From NCBI GenBank assembly GCA_014871385.1, contig CM026421.1, positions 22,930,865 to 22,994,864 of the forward strand: DNA of 64,000 nt, given 5' to 3'. The position numbers and the translations under genes are program-made. The DNA is from Ceratodon purpureus (lineage: Eukaryota; Streptophyta; Bryopsida; Pseudoditrichales; Ditrichaceae). Below are positions 47,603 through 60,204 of this stretch, piece by piece. How positions within the stretch are numbered: the first letter of the stretch is position 1; the number at the start of each line of letters is the position of its first letter. The notes beneath the pieces are model-generated. The model worked only from the letters and a program-made list of their open reading frames with translations, was not told the DNA's origin and made no database searches.

Positions 47603-48808
47603 ATGGCTAAACGGCAGAGGTCTTTACGGGACCATTACTTTGCTAAATCCACGGAAGTTGATTGCATAGAAATTTTGTCGTCAACCTCTGAAAACTCTTC
47701 TTATGAAACGGGTGATTCAACGGTTGGTTGCAATCTGCCTACAGAGGTCAAAATTGCAGCTGCACAGTGGAAAGAGCAATGGGGCATTCAATTTCCTTAA
47801 TTGTATTTTTGTCCAGAAGTTGGGTGGGTTTTCTAGTAAGGTGTGCAAGGATAGAGGTGGGCGATTAGCGTATGCCAAAGATGGTGCCAAGAACTTGAAG
47901 GTCAGTTCTTTCCAAGACCACGCTTGATCCGGAGAGCACATGCGGCTAGTTGGGGCTTCACAAAGTAGTGAGAAGGTTATGGATTGAGTCTAATGTAGGT
48001 GGGCTTTGAGTCTGATGTAGATTCACTTTGAGTCTGTTGTAGGTTAGGAACAGTTCTGATTATGTATATTGTTTATGAAACCTTAAGTTTATGAGATTTG
48101 AGATATGTCTACGATGTGCACACTCCACGGTGGATGGTGGATGGAGTGAAGGTGAATTGTATGATGAATGTGTGTGTTGTTGGAGATGGATACTTTGATG
48201 ATGTGAATATTGAAAGGTTGTTGATCGATCTACTGTTTTGGTGTTTCTGTAATTAGTTTCTTTTATGTTGTATAGATAAGAGTTTAGAGTGCAATTAACA
48301 ATGCAAGGGGTGTTTTGCTGTGTAGTTCTGTCATGATCATAGCATGCGCTTGCGAATGCACATTGTCGGCACGCATTCTGCGCTTCAGGGTCTGGTTTGT
48401 TTTTTTTTTTTAATTGTTTACTGCGTTTTACAATCAAAGTTTGGAGTTACAAAAGCTAAGAAGCAAAGGGCAGCGATGTTGATGAGAGAGGTGATTCAAC
48501 GATGAGGTCGAAATTGCATCTTTTAGATGTCGAAATTGCAGCTGCTACTTCATTCTCCGTCGCATTAAACCTCGGTGTTGTATTTCAGGTAAGAAGGTTA
48601 TGAAGAAGGCAATTTTGCAAGGGCAGAAGGCATGCGATGAGGCATTAGCTTCACTCTTCTCGGCTGCATACTTTTTGTGGAAGTATGCTTTACCCTATTC
48701 GAAATTCCCTGCATTGTGCAAGTTGTTGGTGTGACTGTGAAAGCCGCGATGACCCTGTCGATGTACCATGATGAAAAATCTTGCGTTGACTTGATGATGT
48801 GCATTTTA
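47603..48808 (+). pseudogene. hAT transposase (ZNF862/DUF4371 type), 5' part
   Basis: Starts MAKRQRSLRDHYFAKST and runs to WKEQWGIQFP at 47800. Out-of-frame pieces follow (FQDHA, MRLVGA) to 47981. After a ~600-bp stretch, the match resumes at about 48596 with KKAILQGQKACDEALASLF, ALPYSKFPALCKLL and, after a frameshift, AAMTLSMYHDEKSCVDLMMCI. Together these follow the N-terminal order of DUF4371-bearing hAT transposases related to ZNF862. It is split at 48808 by a pogo-like transposon. Stops and frameshifts show it is dead. Confidence 0.7.
47971..48602. repeat. hAT-internal duplication or insertion flanked by AGAAGGTTATG
   Basis: AGAAGGTTATG occurs at 47971-47981 and 48592-48602. Sequence before the second copy (GTGATTCAACG and GTCGAAATTGCAGCTGC near 48491-48535) resembles 47711-47765 in the hAT gene. 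A partial internal duplication therefore explains this better than a target-site duplication. Confidence 0.5.
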
Positions 48809-51800
48809 TGGTAGACCTGCCTAATGATGTGCACTTGCCTAATTTTGCGCATTGGAATGCGCAACTTCGATGAGAATGATAACTTATCATCTATTGTTCA
48901 TATGTTATATCATCCACTCATTATCTACGCCATCCGTTCTTGAGCACAGTGAGGGTTTCGTCATTGTGTTCATCTGTTCTCAAGCATAGGGTTTTAGACC
49001 GGAGAAGTTTGCTCTTTTCTGCCATCGCTTTCTTTTTCTTGTTGCCGCTCTCATTGTTGGTGCTTTGTGGTGCTCCAGATCCAGGTTTTGTATTCTTACA
49101 TTTTCCTCCGACTTAGGATTGTTCGCTTTCTTTTTGTTGATTTCTTTTTATTTCCTCGATTTTTCCAATCTGTTTTCTAATTTGTTTTGTGATGGTGTGG
49201 TTCTTTCAATTCGTTTTATGGTGCGTTTTCTTGAAGTTTGCAACTATCTATTGTTTGCTTGACTTTGTGTAAGTCTGGATCATTTTCACTGGATAATTTT
49301 CACATAATCTTGGTCGTTTTGCAAGATGAATTCATATGTTCCGGATGTAGGTATCAAATTTCAAAGAGTAGAGCTGCTTTGTGTGGCGTTTAACCTAAAC
49401 TAATCAAAATGCGTTCTCATTTTCCATCATAATTAAGAAATTTCAAGGTTTTGGAGATCATCATTTGCTAGAATGTAATCTGCAAAATGTGTCTCCATTT
49501 GGCAAAAGGTAAGAACTGCTTCAGTTTCAACACACATACTATTGAATAGTTTTGTCTTTTCCCTTTTTTGAGCTGAGCTGATTGGCGATTCTTCTTTGAT
49601 TATGGTACTGGTTTTCTCTTTGCATTTTTTTTGTACCTGTGTTTAATTTTCTCAAGCAACAAATTCTAAACCATTGGTAATTCCTCAGAAAAATCATCAA
49701 TTGAAATAGAAAAATTCAAAAACGCAATTAGAGAAACTGTGATCTTTTGCATTCAAAAATGTTGAACCATTTTGTTGATTATTTGGAACTTGTGAAATGC
49801 AGATTGTTAATTGGAGGAAAAACATCTCATCACATGGAAGTCTTCTAAATACCATGACTAAACAAAGGACTTCCCATCTTGTTGAGCCAATTGGATGGGG
49901 CAAGAGGGTTCAGAGGGTGATGACACCTGCTCCTTCATTCAAGACCAAGACCAATGTGAAAGAAAGAGGAAAACGGACTGAAGAGACTATGAAGATGGCT
50001 CTTGAGAGCATTGAGAGTGGAAAAATGAGTGGCCATGAAGCGTCTAGGTATTATTCTATCCTTGAATCAACAATCAGAAGCTGGAAGAATAAGAAAGTTA
50101 AGAGCAACAAGTTGGAGCCTTCTACTGCCTTGAGTTTTGATGAAGAGATAGCTTTGGTGGATTGGTGTTTAAATATGCAAGAGGTTGCCCATTGTATAAC
50201 TTTACAAATGTTAAAGTCTAAAGTTAAACAAATTTGTGAGGGACGTCGCACTCCTTTCAAAGTTGGCCTACCAGGAGACAAATGGTGGAAGTATTTTCAA
50301 GATCGACATCTACAACTTGTTCTTAGAACCCCATAGGCTTTAGATGGCAAGAGAGCCAGAAATATAAGCCCACAGAGGTATAAAAGATTCTACAAGTTCC
50401 TTAAAGAAACCTTATCAGAAGGTTCATACCCACCATCACATGTATGGAACATGGATGAGACTGGCTTGTCAGCTTCAATCAAAGTTGGTGGGGTTAAGGT
50501 GATTTCAAGAAGGGGAAGTAAGGTTGTCCTGATTCGTTCTTCATCAAGTAGAGAATGGCTCATTGTTGTTGTATGTATCAATGCTAGTGGTTGCAAGATA
50601 CCTTCACAACACATATTCTTGGGGAAATAATATGGCGACAATTATGTGAAGAACTGTGAACCTGGTGCAGTCATGAATATGCAGGCATATGGTTGGATGA
50701 TAAAAGAGTTATTTTTGAAGTGGTTGAGGCATTTTCGAGAATCAGTTCCAGGGGGGGTGAGTACTAGCAATCCCTACTTATTACTTCTTGATGGATATTG
50801 CAGTCATTTGGATGAAGAAGTAATTATTCTTGCTCGTGGAATGGGACTGCAAATTGCTCTTCTTCCTCCTCACAGCTCCCATCGACTTCAGCCTCTTGAT
50901 GTTGGTGTTTTTCGGGCATTCAAAATCAGATTTGGACAATTGAGGTCAGAATTGATAGCAACCAACCCTTCTTGTTTGAATGGAGAAAATAACAAAGCCA
51001 TGCTAGCTGAGTTGGCATCAAATGCTTTGGCCACATCATGTAATCGTGAAAACATTAGGGCAGGCTTCAAGACAACTGGAATACACCCTTTTAATCCTCA
51101 AGCATTGGATTCAGATTTTGGTCCTAGTAATGTGTTTGACTTGCAAGAAGGCAAATGTGGTAATATTTCAGATTCAAGTTTGGAGGAATCAAGTTTAGAT
51201 GAGGAGGACTATATTGAGGAGGACCAAATTGAAGAGCAAATTGAGGAGTTAATTGAGGAGCAGCTTTCTCAAAGGCTCTCACAATTAAGTGTTGACCAAG
51301 AGGAGCCTGCAAGCCATAGGCTAGCTAAGATTCTAGCTGTACCATTGTTACCCCCTCCTTGTATCAGAGAGGACTCGGGCCAAATCATTGCATCTTTTTC
51401 ATGTATTACTAGTGATGCTTTTGAAGCACACTTGCTAAGAAAACGTTTGATTAAAGATGCTAAAGAAGAGGGTATTAGGCAAAGGAAACTTGCTCAGGAA
51501 GAAGAAAAGGAGAAGAAGAAGGAGAACTAGAAGCTAGCCGTATGCAGAAGATTGAGGAAAAAAAAAAGGAGCAGCTATTAAGTTACAAAAGGAAGAAGAA
51601 CTTAGGTTATAGAAAGCCATTGCCAAAGCTAAGAAAGAGAGGTGAAGAATAGAGAGACTGGTTGCCAAAGTGGTAGGGAGACCCAAAAAAGACACAAAAA
51701 GGAATCTCTTACTTTCAGATGATACTTCGTATGAGATTGCTTCAGCCTACATGGAGTCCATAAAGTTTGCAGTGGAGAATGGTTTGCCTGCCCCTACTCC

Positions 51801-52536
51801 ACCCCCATATTTGTGAAGGTAAGTTTTCATTCTAATTTTTTTTTTCATGTAGTAATATAGCTAATTTTTACTATTTTTATTTGCTCTTGATTCAACTTTC
51901 TTTATGAAAATATAGAGTAGATTCTTTTTGAAAGGCACAAATTGGACTATGCTTTATTTGGTCATTGTACTTTGATTTTGTTCGTGAGAATTAGTATTTG
52001 TATGAGTTTTGTGTTTGGAAGAAAGGCTCTCTATAAGGAATGGGCCAAGCCGGCCAACCATGTAGGAGTAATAAGATGCCCGATTACACTTCTCAATTGT
52101 GATTTTGGTTTCTAGTTGCCTCATTTCTCCCTAGAACGATTCATACTAATTAGGTAATTCCATGCTCCATGATTGCAATAAACAGTCTGGTCTTCTTGAG
52201 TGCTATGGTCATTTGTAATTTTTCTTGAATGGTTGGTTTCTTCTTGTATTCCAAAGGGCAGCTATTGCTTCAAACCACAACACTTCACGCGCAATAACTA
52301 TGCAATACAATACGCAATACCTGCGCAACATTAGGGCAATTATTTGAAAAATTGATGATTCTCATTCGGACTCGATTGGGGAGAATAATTTTCATCAACT
52401 ATTAATTTCGGTTTCATCCCAATGTAACGAGCTTCATCCACAAATTGAAAGCCAAAAAAATATTGAAAAAAATAAATAAAAAATAAAAATACAGAAAAAA
52501 CATGCAGTCACTACGCATCATTAGACAGGTCTACCA
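48809..52536 (+). mobile_element. pogo-like (Tc1/mariner) transposon, 3.7 kb, nested in hAT
   Basis: The ends are inverted repeats starting TGGTAGACCTGYCTAATG, agreeing at 20 of the first 21 positions. Both ends are flanked by TA (48807-48808 and 52537-52538), the Tc1/mariner target duplication. Subterminal TGCGCAA-type motifs occur on both sides: TTGCGCATT-GG-AATGCGCAA at 48845-48864, and repeats of (T)GCGCAA and ACGCAATA at 52287-52330. These could be transposase sites. The element carries one broken transposase gene. Confidence 0.85.
49797..51816 (+). pseudogene. pogo/CENP-B-like transposase (interrupted)
   Basis: One reading frame (a likely real start is MTKQRTSHL at about 49854) is broken by TAG at 50334-50336 and TAA at 50628-50630. 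A helix-turn-helix of the psq/CENP-B type (IESGKMSGHEASRYY..STIRSWK) lies near the N-terminus. The DDE_1 catalytic core shows WNMDETGL, LLLDGYCSH and LLPPHSSHRLQPLDVGVF, which hold the three acidic positions expected of pogo-like enzymes. An acidic, Glu-rich region and a basic Lys/Glu tail follow. After a stop at 51528 the match resumes out of frame to VENGLPAPTPPPYL with TGA at 51814-51816. The enzyme would cut and paste DNA at TA sites; this copy is inactive. Confidence 0.8.
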
Positions 52537-52538
52537 TA

Positions 52539-54145
52539 GTTGTGATTCATAAGCGAGTCATTACACGGGTGAAGAATTCAGCGTTCTACGGTGTGATGAT
52601 AGATGAGTCGACCGACATTAGCGTCGCATGGCACCTCGTCGTGTTTGCCACCATTGTCGAAGAGGGTCTGCCGGTCACTTTGTTTTTTGGCTTATTGAAA
52701 ATTGAAGGAGGCAAGAAGGACTCAGCAATCATTAATGAGACCTTGATTTCCAGCATTCAAAAGTGGGGGCCGGACTTAAGGAAATTTGTTGGATTTGGGA
52801 GTGACGGTGCCAGCACCATGGTGGGCAATTGAAGGGGAGTGGCTGCGCAAATCAAGGAGAAGGTAAACCCTTACCTTTTAGCGTGTCACTATGTTGCTAA
52901 TCGGACGAATTTGGCAACCTTGGATGTAGCCAAGTCTCTTGATTGCAAGGTAATTTCTTCCAAAGTTGATTCTCTGTTAAATTCAATTGTTGGCTTTTTC
53001 AACAAGTCTGGCAAGCGCAAGCATGCACTCACTAAACTTCAAGATGAGTTCTTTAATGTGAAGAAAACAATGAAGCATTACCACAAAATTAGATGGCTCA
53101 GTCGGTGGCAAGCGGTAACAACCTTGTGTGAGTCTTTAGAGTCTCTGTTAGCATTCTTTTGTGATTTCAAGGGCTGTGATGCAGATACATCCTCTACAAT
53201 CTTGCGAAAGTTAGGGCAATTCAAATTTATCTACATTCTATATTTTCTTGCTGCTATTTTGCATTGCTTGGCTATGTTGTCATGGGTATTTTAGTGCAAA
53301 TTTGTTGATGTGACCACTGTAGGTAGCATTGTACGTTCTGAGATAGCCCAAATTCGTATGATGTTCATTGTGGAAACTACAAATCTGAATGTACAAACAT
53401 TCAACGAGGATTTAGGTTACCATGTGCTTCCAGGATATGGCTCTTACGGTGGATTGTTTGGAAAATTGCTATCAAAGATTCGAGGTAACATGTATCATGG
53501 TTTTGAAATTCAACGTTCTAGGCTGGGAGTAGACTTAAAAGAAGCTCTTCAGTTCCAACAATCATTTGCTGAGGTTGTTTGTGCTGCTTTGCAAGCCCGA
53601 TTTATTGAAAATGATTTGATTTTGTGCTTTAAAATACTAAATCCTTCTAATATGCCATCAAAGCAAGTTGGATTGTAGAATTGGAGGGCTATTGAGTTGG
53701 AAAATTTGCTTGAGCTTTATGGAATTGATCGCAGTCATTCAGGTTTTTCTTTCCCTCCTCTTCTAGATAAGTAGGTTTGTAAGATGGAGTTTTTGTCCTT
53801 CAAATTGCAATGCACAACTGAGTGGAGAGACAAAACCTTCCAAGATTTGTTGGGTATGATTACTTGGAATTATGCCCTACAAATAAGGTACCCAAATTTG
53901 CTTATACTTGCTGAAATTGCTAGAGTGCAACGTGTTTCTACTGCTACATGTGAGAGAGCCTTTAGCATTCAAATTTTGATCAAAACAAGGGTTAGGATTA
54001 GTCTGGAAAGCAAAAAATTGGAAGCTTTGCTTAGAGTTGCTTTGGAAGGGCGGAAGAGGAGTATGATGCTATTTTAGTGGATGCCATACCCATGTGGAAG
54101 CATGAAACAAGATATAAGTTTCTTTATGCTAACCCACAGCTAGCA
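52539..54145 (+). pseudogene. hAT transposase, 3' part
   Basis: Continues directly from codon CIL at the pogo insertion: VVIHKRVITRVKNSAFYG then MIDESTDIS, GFGSDGASTMVG and KIRWLSRWQAV, all hallmarks of DUF4371/ZNF862-type hAT proteins. The C-terminal hAT dimerisation region shows STATCERAFSIQ and DAIPMWKHETRYKFLYANPQ. In-frame stops lie near 52830, 53294, 53676 and 53772, and a frameshift near 54055. Terminal repeats of the hAT element were not identified. Confidence 0.8.
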
Positions 54146-54349
54146 CTTCAACTTCTGTATATGATCTTAATTTGTGTTGACACCTTGCTCTTGGTTGCAT
54201 CTTATTCTTTTGATTCTTTTCCCACATGTTTTGACTGTTATTAGTGGTGGATTGTATGTTCTTCCCTCCAATTTTTAATACACGCTTTGATTTTTGCAAA
54301 TGTGTGGGCATGTCATACTAACCAGTCTCCTAAAAATGCATAAACCTTG

Positions 54350-54430
54350 TTCAAGGTTTGTATTTTTGGAAGGCTTAATCTCTGGCCCTAAGGGGCAATG
54401 CCAGGTTCAAATCCTGACAAGGATATGGTA
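54350..54430 (+). repeat. Weak tRNA/SINE-like sequence
   Basis: GGTTCAAATCC near 54393 is a good Pol III B box, but no convincing A box or cloverleaf surrounds it. A palindrome (AAACCTTG-TT-CAAGGTTT) lies just upstream at 54343-54360. Confidence 0.25.
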
Positions 54431-54801
54431 CAGAACTTTACAAGTACAAAAGAATTAAAGAATACTGGATGGGTTCGTTGGGATGATATGTCGCTTCACG
54501 ATATGCTCTGAAGGTTTGTTCCCAGCTTTAAAAACTTGAGCTTGCAAATGTTGTCTTTGTAGAATATTGTTTTTTGGTTACAATCAAAGAGTATGTTGAC
54601 AATACTTACTGTGATTCTGAATATAATTTGTGACAACTTTGCCTTCTCAACCTTAACTAAGCAGATTCCAATTTTTGAGGATTTAATATCCGAGTGATTT
54701 CCTCTTTCTTCGATTGTGTAGTATCTGGAGCATGTAAAGCATTTGGTATTGGTGGATTCAGTAGGCTTTAATGCCGGCTTTGATTGACTCATGCAATTTA
54801 A

Positions 54802-55707
54802 CCCCTAAAGTTCTTTGACTATGTAAAACTGCCATTTCTAATGTAAAAAGCTTGAATGACTAAAAAATCATTATTTTCTAATTATAACCGTAAGATCTTC
54901 AACTAGGTTATTGTAATAGACAGCTCAAAAAATTTCAATTTAATCGAACATAGAAATTAGAAGATTATAGCAATTGAAATTTAAAAATAAACTTTTTTGA
55001 CAAGAGTTTTGACTAGGTTGATACACTCTAACTTTTTTTTTCTTAGGTTTTTTGCATTATAGATTTTGGCGGTTTTGGTGCATGTCAAAGAAGACTAAGT
55101 TAGGTTATTTATAAAAAAAAATTACACCAAAAAGTCAAGTGTAGCATGTTGAAAACAATATTTTAGTTAAGTTGAATACATAAGAGTGCTAAATTTTATT
55201 TCTTTCCTAGAAATTATATTATTCAATAAATTCCCAATCCAAATGGTCAAAGTAAAGATTGATGTCCACATTTTTACTGAAAAAAAGAAAAAACCAAAAA
55301 TAATATTTTTTGTAACTTTTATGAAGGAAAGAAGAAGTTTTTTTAGTACACTGCCCGAAACGGTGAGAAAACTTTGATATTTTGTGGAGTGAACATTATG
55401 CATTCAAAGTCGGTTTTTTTTTGGAAACCTCAAAGATGACATCATGAAGTATTTATAGAAATATTTTTAGAGGTAATTGATATATTTAGCATGGCTGCCC
55501 GAATTGCCCTTTGAGCAGCTTTTTCCACTTTGAGTACCATAACTATTTTTATAAATTTCCAATTGAAAAAAAAAATTAGATTCTCTAAAAGTTCTTGTTA
55601 TGGCCTACATTCACAAAAAGTTTCAAAAAATCTCAACTTCAATTGAAGTCACAGGTACATGCCTGAATTCTAAAAAAGCCCATTCTAGGACAATGGTCCT
55701 TTAGGGG
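54802..55707. mobile_element. Non-autonomous piggyBac-family element (906 bp)
   Basis: Begins CCCCTAAAG and ends with its inverse CTTTAGGGG. Both ends abut TTAA (54798-54801 and 55708-55711). It has no transposase. A subterminal motif ACCGTAAGATCTT at about 54887 also occurs about 100 bp inside the autonomous-type element (33184), linking the two. Confidence 0.8.
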
Positions 55708-55711
55708 TTAA

Positions 55712-57650
55712 GTCGACTTGGAAGGGTGTTTTAGCCAACTTCGTGTGGGAATCGAATCTTAATCCACAAGCAGTTATAAGGTAAAGTTTGCAACTTTGCA
55801 TATGCGGTAGTCAAGGCGTAGGTACTGTTGTGGTGGCATTATTAATACAAGTTTCCAAGTCTTCTATTGGGAAGAATCTAGTGTTGCAATTTTATCAATG
55901 AATGATAATTATTGTGTCTACAAACACTACACATCGGAAGGTATTAAATTATGATTACCGGTGGTTCATACATGATTAGGACCGTAGGGTCCAAACCTGG
56001 TAAACAAGTATGCAGGACTCATGAGTCTGTTACGTATTCAAACGGAATTATGTTAACTGATGACGAATCCAAGTTGCTCTCCGGTACGCTTCATCTAATG
56101 TTTTAGGAGTCTAAATTCTTTGCATGTAGATTCTCAAATCTAAAGTTGGTTGATATATTGGAATGGTTTGTGTTTTTTGCTGAATCTGCTCAAAATCGAG
56201 GCTCTTCTTATAATGTTCTTAGTAGTTTTAGAGGCTACATTTTCATATTGTAGGAAAATTGCCGATTGAAATTGGCCAATGGAGGGAATGGTACCAGAAG
56301 AAATTCAATTTCTAGGAAATTTCCCGACAACTTTTGCCACCTCACTGCCACATCCAATCAGATTTTAAAAAAACCATGATGAATGAAAATGTGCAAGAAA
56401 ATCTACCATTTGCCTCACAGAACTTCCCGGGCTGTGCTCTAGACTCCACTCTACATGTATGCATGAAAATAATTGTAACAAATTGCAAATTGACAATTCA
56501 AGATACATCAAAGGAAGCCTATATGAAGCCATGCATTGAACAAAGTGGAGGAAAGGATTGTTTTATGTTTGATTAAAAATAAATAAAAACATAGACAATA
56601 GATTGGTTTAGGATATTAGCCTCCTTCAATATCGATTGAACTAATGCGTGGAAAAGCTTCAATCTTTACATGCTTGAGCCTACAATTGTAGAAATAGGCT
56701 TCAACTATAAATAAGTACTTGGTTGCTATAACTAATTCACAATATAAATGTTTATTTTTTTCCTAAATGAATCCACATGCTATCTACAGAATGTAATTTA
56801 ATAAAAATAAATGTTTTATTTTTGAAATTAATATAAATTTCCATGAAATTCAAGTAGAAACCATGTAATTAAACCATGGTATTACCCTTCAACTTGTACA
56901 AGCTATAATTCAATACTCAATTTTTGAAATTTTTGAAAAATTTAAAATGGAGTGAAGATTGTACCTTTTTAAGTTACATTTTATCAAGATCATCCCCATA
57001 GCCAAATTTGTATTCTAGTTATATGTAATTAAAATATTTTGAATACTCTACATAATATTGATGATTTTGGCTTTAACGTGACAAAAATAAGGCTCTTGTT
57101 TTTAAAAAAATCAAAAATGTTTTTTTCCATCAAAAACACTTTAAAATGCCTCAAATGGCTTAAAATAAAGAGATATCTCTAAAAAAGAAATTTTTCATTT
57201 TTTTGGTACCATCCTTTTATTTTATTTTAGAATTATTTCTGAACGAACCTGCTATCCACCATTGTAACACGTAAAAAGAAGTTAGATGAAAAATATAATG
57301 TGAATGAGAATTACGGATGAAGAAAGAATGAGATCAACCAGTTTTAGGTCGTGTGGGGTTAAGTGTACGACGTTACCGGGAACGTTACCGGACGCTATAC
57401 GCATTTGGAAGAGAAGCCTTCCCTAATGCACTCGCATATTCATTACGGCTCACAAAACCAACACTATCAGCATCAGATGCACATGTGAGAAACTGAAATC
57501 TAGATTCAACACGGACGATGTTGGATGTGAGTTATAGTGACGGCTTTGGATCTTCGTGACCATAAACCCCGAACCCATTGCTTAAACCCTAAACCCTCAG
57601 CGCAGGGTTTAGTTTTCATTTTCCTGCAGAGCTTTGCCTCCGCCATCGCC
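55712..57650. other. Intergenic region and RRS1 upstream
   Basis: Mostly AT-rich with no recognised gene. The final ~350 bp become GC-richer and form the RRS1 promoter and leader. Confidence 0.5.
57584..57597 (+). promoter_or_regulatory. Double telo-box (AAACCCTAAACCCT) of RRS1
   Basis: Two overlapping AAACCCTA motifs lie 54-67 bp before the ATG. In plants telo-boxes mark promoters of ribosomal-protein and ribosome-biogenesis genes, which fits the gene downstream. Confidence 0.75.
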
Positions 57651-60204
57651 ATGGCTACCGCAATGGACGTCGAGACGCCAATGGATGCCGGAGGCGAGTA
57701 TGAGCTCGACCTCGGAAACCTGCTGGTGGCGCGGGCACGCGATCCGGTGCGGCTTTCCAACGGCACCGCCATGACAGAGTGAGTATCGCATATCTAGATG
57801 ATGTGTTAGGGTTAGGTTTTGGGGTTTTGGACTGGGGGTTACGGAGATTGATGATGGGGGCTGTTGCAGGGAGGAGAGGGATGCGGAGTATGTGGAGAGT
57901 GGACGGGAGCTCGTGCAGGAGCTCGTGGACAGGTTGTTTAATATGCCGTCCACGGTCGACAAGGCGGGGCGGTTGGTGAAGTTGCCCAAGCCGAGTCTGC
58001 AGCTTCCCAGAGAGAAGCCGGTATGTGGGAATTTGTAGTAGAATGTTGTTGTTTATGTAGGGTTGGGATGTTGTGGGAATGATGGGAGGTGCGTTGTCAG
58101 TTTGATTAGTGTTTTTTCGGGAATTTGTTGTTCTGATGGACTTGAATTTTCGTGTCTTCTTTGCAGCTACCGAAGGCACGCCCGATGACTAAGTGGGAGT
58201 CGTTTGCGCAAACGAAGGGTGAGTTTTTTGTTCGGTGGCTGTTGTGGAGGCTAAGATCATTTGCTAAGCAGTGTTTTAGCTTTGTGGCTTAATTGTTGTA
58301 GAAATTGACCAACTGATAGCACATACTGGCTGGCTTGCTGCATGATTGAATTTAGCAATTGGGGTGTAATTGTGCACAGGCATTAAAAAGAGGAAGCGGA
58401 GCAAGTTGGAATTTGATGAAGGCCAGGAGGAATGGAGGCGAAGACATGGATATAAGCGTGTTAACGATGATAATGATATTCCTTGGATTGAGGCTAAGTC
58501 AGGAGACGGTAAAGAATTTCACTAATCTCCCTCCATTTTCTATGTGCATCATACAACGAGGAGCCTTCTAACTAGAAGTTTTATCAGCATTGATAGTTAC
58601 ATGACACATTTGCAACTAGGGTATTTCTTGTTACTGTGAACTCCATCGTCTTTGAGCTGTGCCGATGACCATTTTCCTGCTATCGTTATCAATACGGACA
58701 AGCACTAATTTTATTTCCATGGCTTCACCTTCTGCAGAACCTGGTGAGGATCCATTCGCGAAATTAAAGGAAAGCAAGAAAGAGCGAGTAGCGAAGCAAG
58801 AAAAGAATCAATTGGAGAACTTGAAGAGGGCTGCCAAACAAGGAGGCAAGGGTGCTCTACCCAGGTATATAATTCTTTTGCATTCCTCAGTATTTGTACC
58901 AGTTGTGCTTCAATGGGAGGGGAAATAGTGCGAGTTGTATTTGACATATAAAGTTGCTGAATTGCTCCTACGATAGGGGTTTCGCACAATACTGTGATAT
59001 CGTTTAGCTTTGGCAAGCTATAATTATGTGACCCACCCATCGCAGTAGATCAAGTAATGGATTATTTATTACTATCTGCATTACAGTACTCTGCAGCTGG
59101 CGGCGACCTCATTAGCCATAACAGGGAGCAAGCAATCTAGCCAACGTGTTAGCAAGACCGATCTTGGGGATGCAGCTGGACTTGCCAGCACTGCTACTGC
59201 CAGCATTGGGAAGTTTGATAAAAAGCTGCCGGGAGAGAAGCCTGCAAAGAAATTGGGCAAGCACCGTAAGGTATTATGCACGCCGAGCATGCGCTGTTTT
59301 ATTTCTCTCTTTTTGAGCTTATGCAGGGATTCAGTTAATCTACCATATGTAGGCACATGTAATGAAAGGTGTGGTATTGATGCCGTTGATTCTAGAGTGC
59401 ATGTTCTGGATTGTGTACATCTTGACAACTTCGTCCAAAGAATTTAAGAATGGTAGTCTGCAGGTGACCTAATTCAAACTCACAATTTCTTGTTGATTAA
59501 TAGTCAATGAAATTTGCAAATGCTAACGGCTCTAGTGGTCGTTAGTTGTAGAATGTACGCTGATTACATGGTACTTGGTTGAATGATTGTGTATCTGCAG
59601 TTTTTGCCGGTGGTTGACGGAGAAGGCAAAGAGAAGGAGCTTATTACTAACGTGATGAGGAAAGTGCTTGCGGAAAATGACTTCAGCGGTCTTGATGTCA
59701 ATAAGGTAAAGATTTTGACCCATAGGTCCAGTCATCCTGGTGTAGTCCTCTGGTTATTTTTATGTAGGCTACTGTGAATCAATGAAAACAACAGTATTAG
59801 TTCAGAAGCTCTCTGTCCTGGTCCTCTCTTTCTACATCCCTGCAATGGGAAATCCGTCATGAGGAGAGTTCCTAGTGAGAACTTTTCTTGTTGACAAAGG
59901 TTTAGTCGTGGGATACTTTGGACTAAAACAATGGCTGAGCACTAAACAAAATTTGGTGCGTACTCAGGCTGTGAGAGCCCATAACGTAGAAGAGAGCGGG
60001 AAGCCTTCTTCGAAGAAGATTGGTGGTAAAAAGCGAGCAGATGGAGCGTTTAAGAAAGGAGGGTCGCGAAAAGGAATGTCTCCTGGTGGAAAGCCAGGTA
60101 GGTCCCCAGGTAAAGCCGCAGGAAGGTCGGAGAAGAAGAGTTCATTTGGCGGCAAGCCTGGTGGTAAGGCCGGAGGAAAGGACCGGAAGGGTTCAAAAAG
60201 ATGA
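57651..60204 (+). CDS. RRS1: Ribosome biogenesis regulatory protein RRS1
   Basis: Eight exons: 57651-57778, 57870-58020, 58167-58218, 58380-58508, 58738-58864, 59087-59270, 59601-59705 and 59968-60204. They total 1,113 nt, all with GT-AG introns, giving 370 aa. The ATG at 57651 has a near-ideal GCCATGGC context. The RRS1 family domain covers roughly residues 16-170: [10 protein letters not shown] at the start, then [20 protein letters not shown], and [20 protein letters not shown]. The C-terminus is very basic, with Lys/Gly/Ser repeats ([18 protein letters not shown]), suited to nucleolar targeting and RNA binding. RRS1 acts with RPF2 to load the 5S rRNA-L5-L11 particle onto pre-60S ribosomes in the nucleolus. 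The gene is intact and probably single copy here. Confidence 0.92.

Noticed and set aside
47603..54145. hAT terminal inverted repeats and 8-bp target duplication
   Set aside because: Candidate CCTTGTTCAA-type matches near 47570 and 54345 agree at only about 12 of 15 positions and one is itself a palindrome; not convincing.
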